Source of the DNA: a bacterium
Lineage (GTDB): Bacteria > Tectomicrobia > Entotheonellia > Entotheonellales > Entotheonellaceae
Reading direction: 5' to 3'
NCBI GenBank assembly: GCA_027294925.1
Contig: JAPULM010000240.1
Coordinates: forward strand, 1-6,877
Length of the DNA stretch: 6,877 bases
Positions 6,523 through 6,877 of the stretch are shown in pieces (positions within the stretch are counted from its first letter, which is position 1; each line of letters starts with the position of its first letter). The translations under genes were made by a program, and so were the position numbers. The notes beneath the pieces are model-generated. The model was not told the DNA's origin and made no database searches. It worked only from the letters and a program-made list of their open reading frames with translations.

Positions 6523-6673
6523 AAAAGCTCAATCTTGGCGTCGCCCGACTGCGAACACCGTACCCGGCGTTGCCCCGCATCACCTTATCCTCTGTGATAA
6601 GGCTGCTTCGGGCGCCAAGGCTACGAACTCTCGCTCGGGCTTGGCCGGCAGAGCAATTTTTTCACGCGCTCTG
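6521..6673. other. Candidate structured RNA with two mutually exclusive folds, in the binding-protein leader
   Basis: This gene-free stretch contains five exact pairings. Local set: CAGAGC 6649-6654 with GCTCTG 6668-6673; GCCAAG 6614-6619 with CTTGGC 6640-6645; CCTTATC 6583-6589 with GATAAGG 6596-6602 (6-nt loop). Nested set: AAAAAAGCTC 6521-6530 with GAGC 6651-6654 plus TTTTTT 6657-6662 (2-nt bulge), enclosing CTTGGCG 6534-6540 with CGCCAAG 6613-6619, which encloses the same 7-bp hairpin. The first two local stems share bases with the nested stems, so the two states exclude each other, as in attenuators and riboswitches. From the distal promoter it would be read on the minus strand, where the nested state ties up a U6 tract at 6526-6521. 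I recognise no known riboswitch class. On the plus strand one stem could extend by G-U pairs, so orientation is open. Confidence 0.35.
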
Positions 6674-6685
6674 AAGCGGAAGGTG

Positions 6686-6718
6686 GGTAGTCTACCAAAC
6701 TGCCACTGGCACTGTCAA
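6686..6718 (-). promoter_or_regulatory. Distal promoter candidate of the binding-protein operon, with two built-in palindromes
   Basis: On the minus strand a perfect -35 TTGACA (6718-6713), an 18-nt spacer and TAGACT (6694-6689; 4 of 6) predict a start near 6682 and a leader of about 255 nt. Two short palindromes with single-base centres lie on it: TGCCACTGGCA (6701-6711) fills much of the spacer and GGTAGTCTACC (6686-6696) covers the -10. Their centres are 15 bp apart. This suggests repressor control at this site, but no binding protein is known. Confidence 0.45.
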
Positions 6719-6877
6719 TCGCTATCCGGCAAAAATAGGGTCTACCATAGGATTATGCAGGTGACGGGTAGCCCCCAAACGATTATCATGAGAGTAGACG
6801 GGGGTGTGGCTCATAGGGTCAGTGGCCCGTCTGTCGGTTCACTCGAACTTGAAATGCCGCCCCCGTTGCCTGCATCA
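6719..6877. other. Gene-free right edge, nothing definite
   Basis: I see no convincing reading frame, RNA gene or mobile-element end here. The 8-mer GTCTACCA of the distal promoter (6690-6697) recurs 50 bp away at 6740-6747, and its core appears inverted as GTAGAC at 6794-6799. This could be an upstream regulatory array or chance. A gene may lie beyond the window. Confidence 0.4.

Noticed and set aside
6521..6662. Miniature inverted-repeat transposon, suggested by AAAAAAGCTC and GAGCAATTTTTT ends
   Set aside because: The ends are short and A/T-run based, with a bulge, and I see no target-site duplication.
6633..6662. Plus-strand intrinsic terminator ending in T6 at 6657-6662
   Set aside because: Only a 4-bp GCTC/GAGC stem with a poorly paired interior precedes the T-run, with two A bases between; too weak.
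6489..6674. 61-codon plus-strand open frame in the leader region
   Set aside because: No ribosome site or recognisable product; it lies over inverted repeats that better explain the sequence.
6521..6682. Known riboswitch or RNA class (SAM, glycine, fluoride, TPP, cobalamin, ZTP, SRP RNA)
   Set aside because: Short matches such as CTTATC, GGTGTTCGC or GAAGCAGCC occur, but none of the required conserved cores or their order is present.

Overview
The window holds a complete five-gene ABC importer of the oligopeptide/dipeptide (Opp/Dpp) class, split into two converging transcription units, plus the start of an unrelated substrate-binding protein gene at the left edge. Both binding proteins begin with a Sec-type signal peptide without a lipobox cysteine. 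That points to a Gram-negative bacterium with a free periplasmic binding protein. The base composition looks moderately GC-rich. I cannot name the organism from sequence alone; a proteobacterial or related environmental lineage is a guess.

Layout, left to right. Bases 1-427 (minus) are the 5' part of a branched-chain-amino-acid-type (LivK-like, Peripla_BP_6) binding protein that appears to lack most of its N-terminal lobe. Bases 428-690 are a divergent promoter region. Bases 691-1689 and 1682-2707 (plus) are the two ATPases, OppD-like and OppF-like, overlapping by 8 nt. After only 5 nt the opposite-strand unit ends. Read on the minus strand, that unit runs from the binding protein (6425-4653) to the OppB-like permease (4572-3640) to the OppC-like permease (3621-2713). 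Bases 6426-6877 carry no gene that I can see. They hold two candidate promoters, several perfect inverted repeats and a compact region with two mutually exclusive sets of RNA pairings.

How the genes fit together. The periplasmic protein captures a peptide or other small solute and delivers it to the OppB-OppC membrane pair, and the OppD-OppF pair hydrolyses ATP to drive import. All five parts occur once and keep their catalytic motifs, so the transporter looks functional. Its substrate cannot be read from the sequence.

The most interesting material is non-coding. It comprises the structured leader of the binding-protein operon, a 19-nt perfect palindrome just before that gene's ribosome binding site, and an intercistronic hairpin between the binding protein and the first permease. 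The convergent splitting of the ATPase and membrane genes and the internally deleted LivK-like gene also deserve a second look. I found no evidence for an entirely new protein system here.
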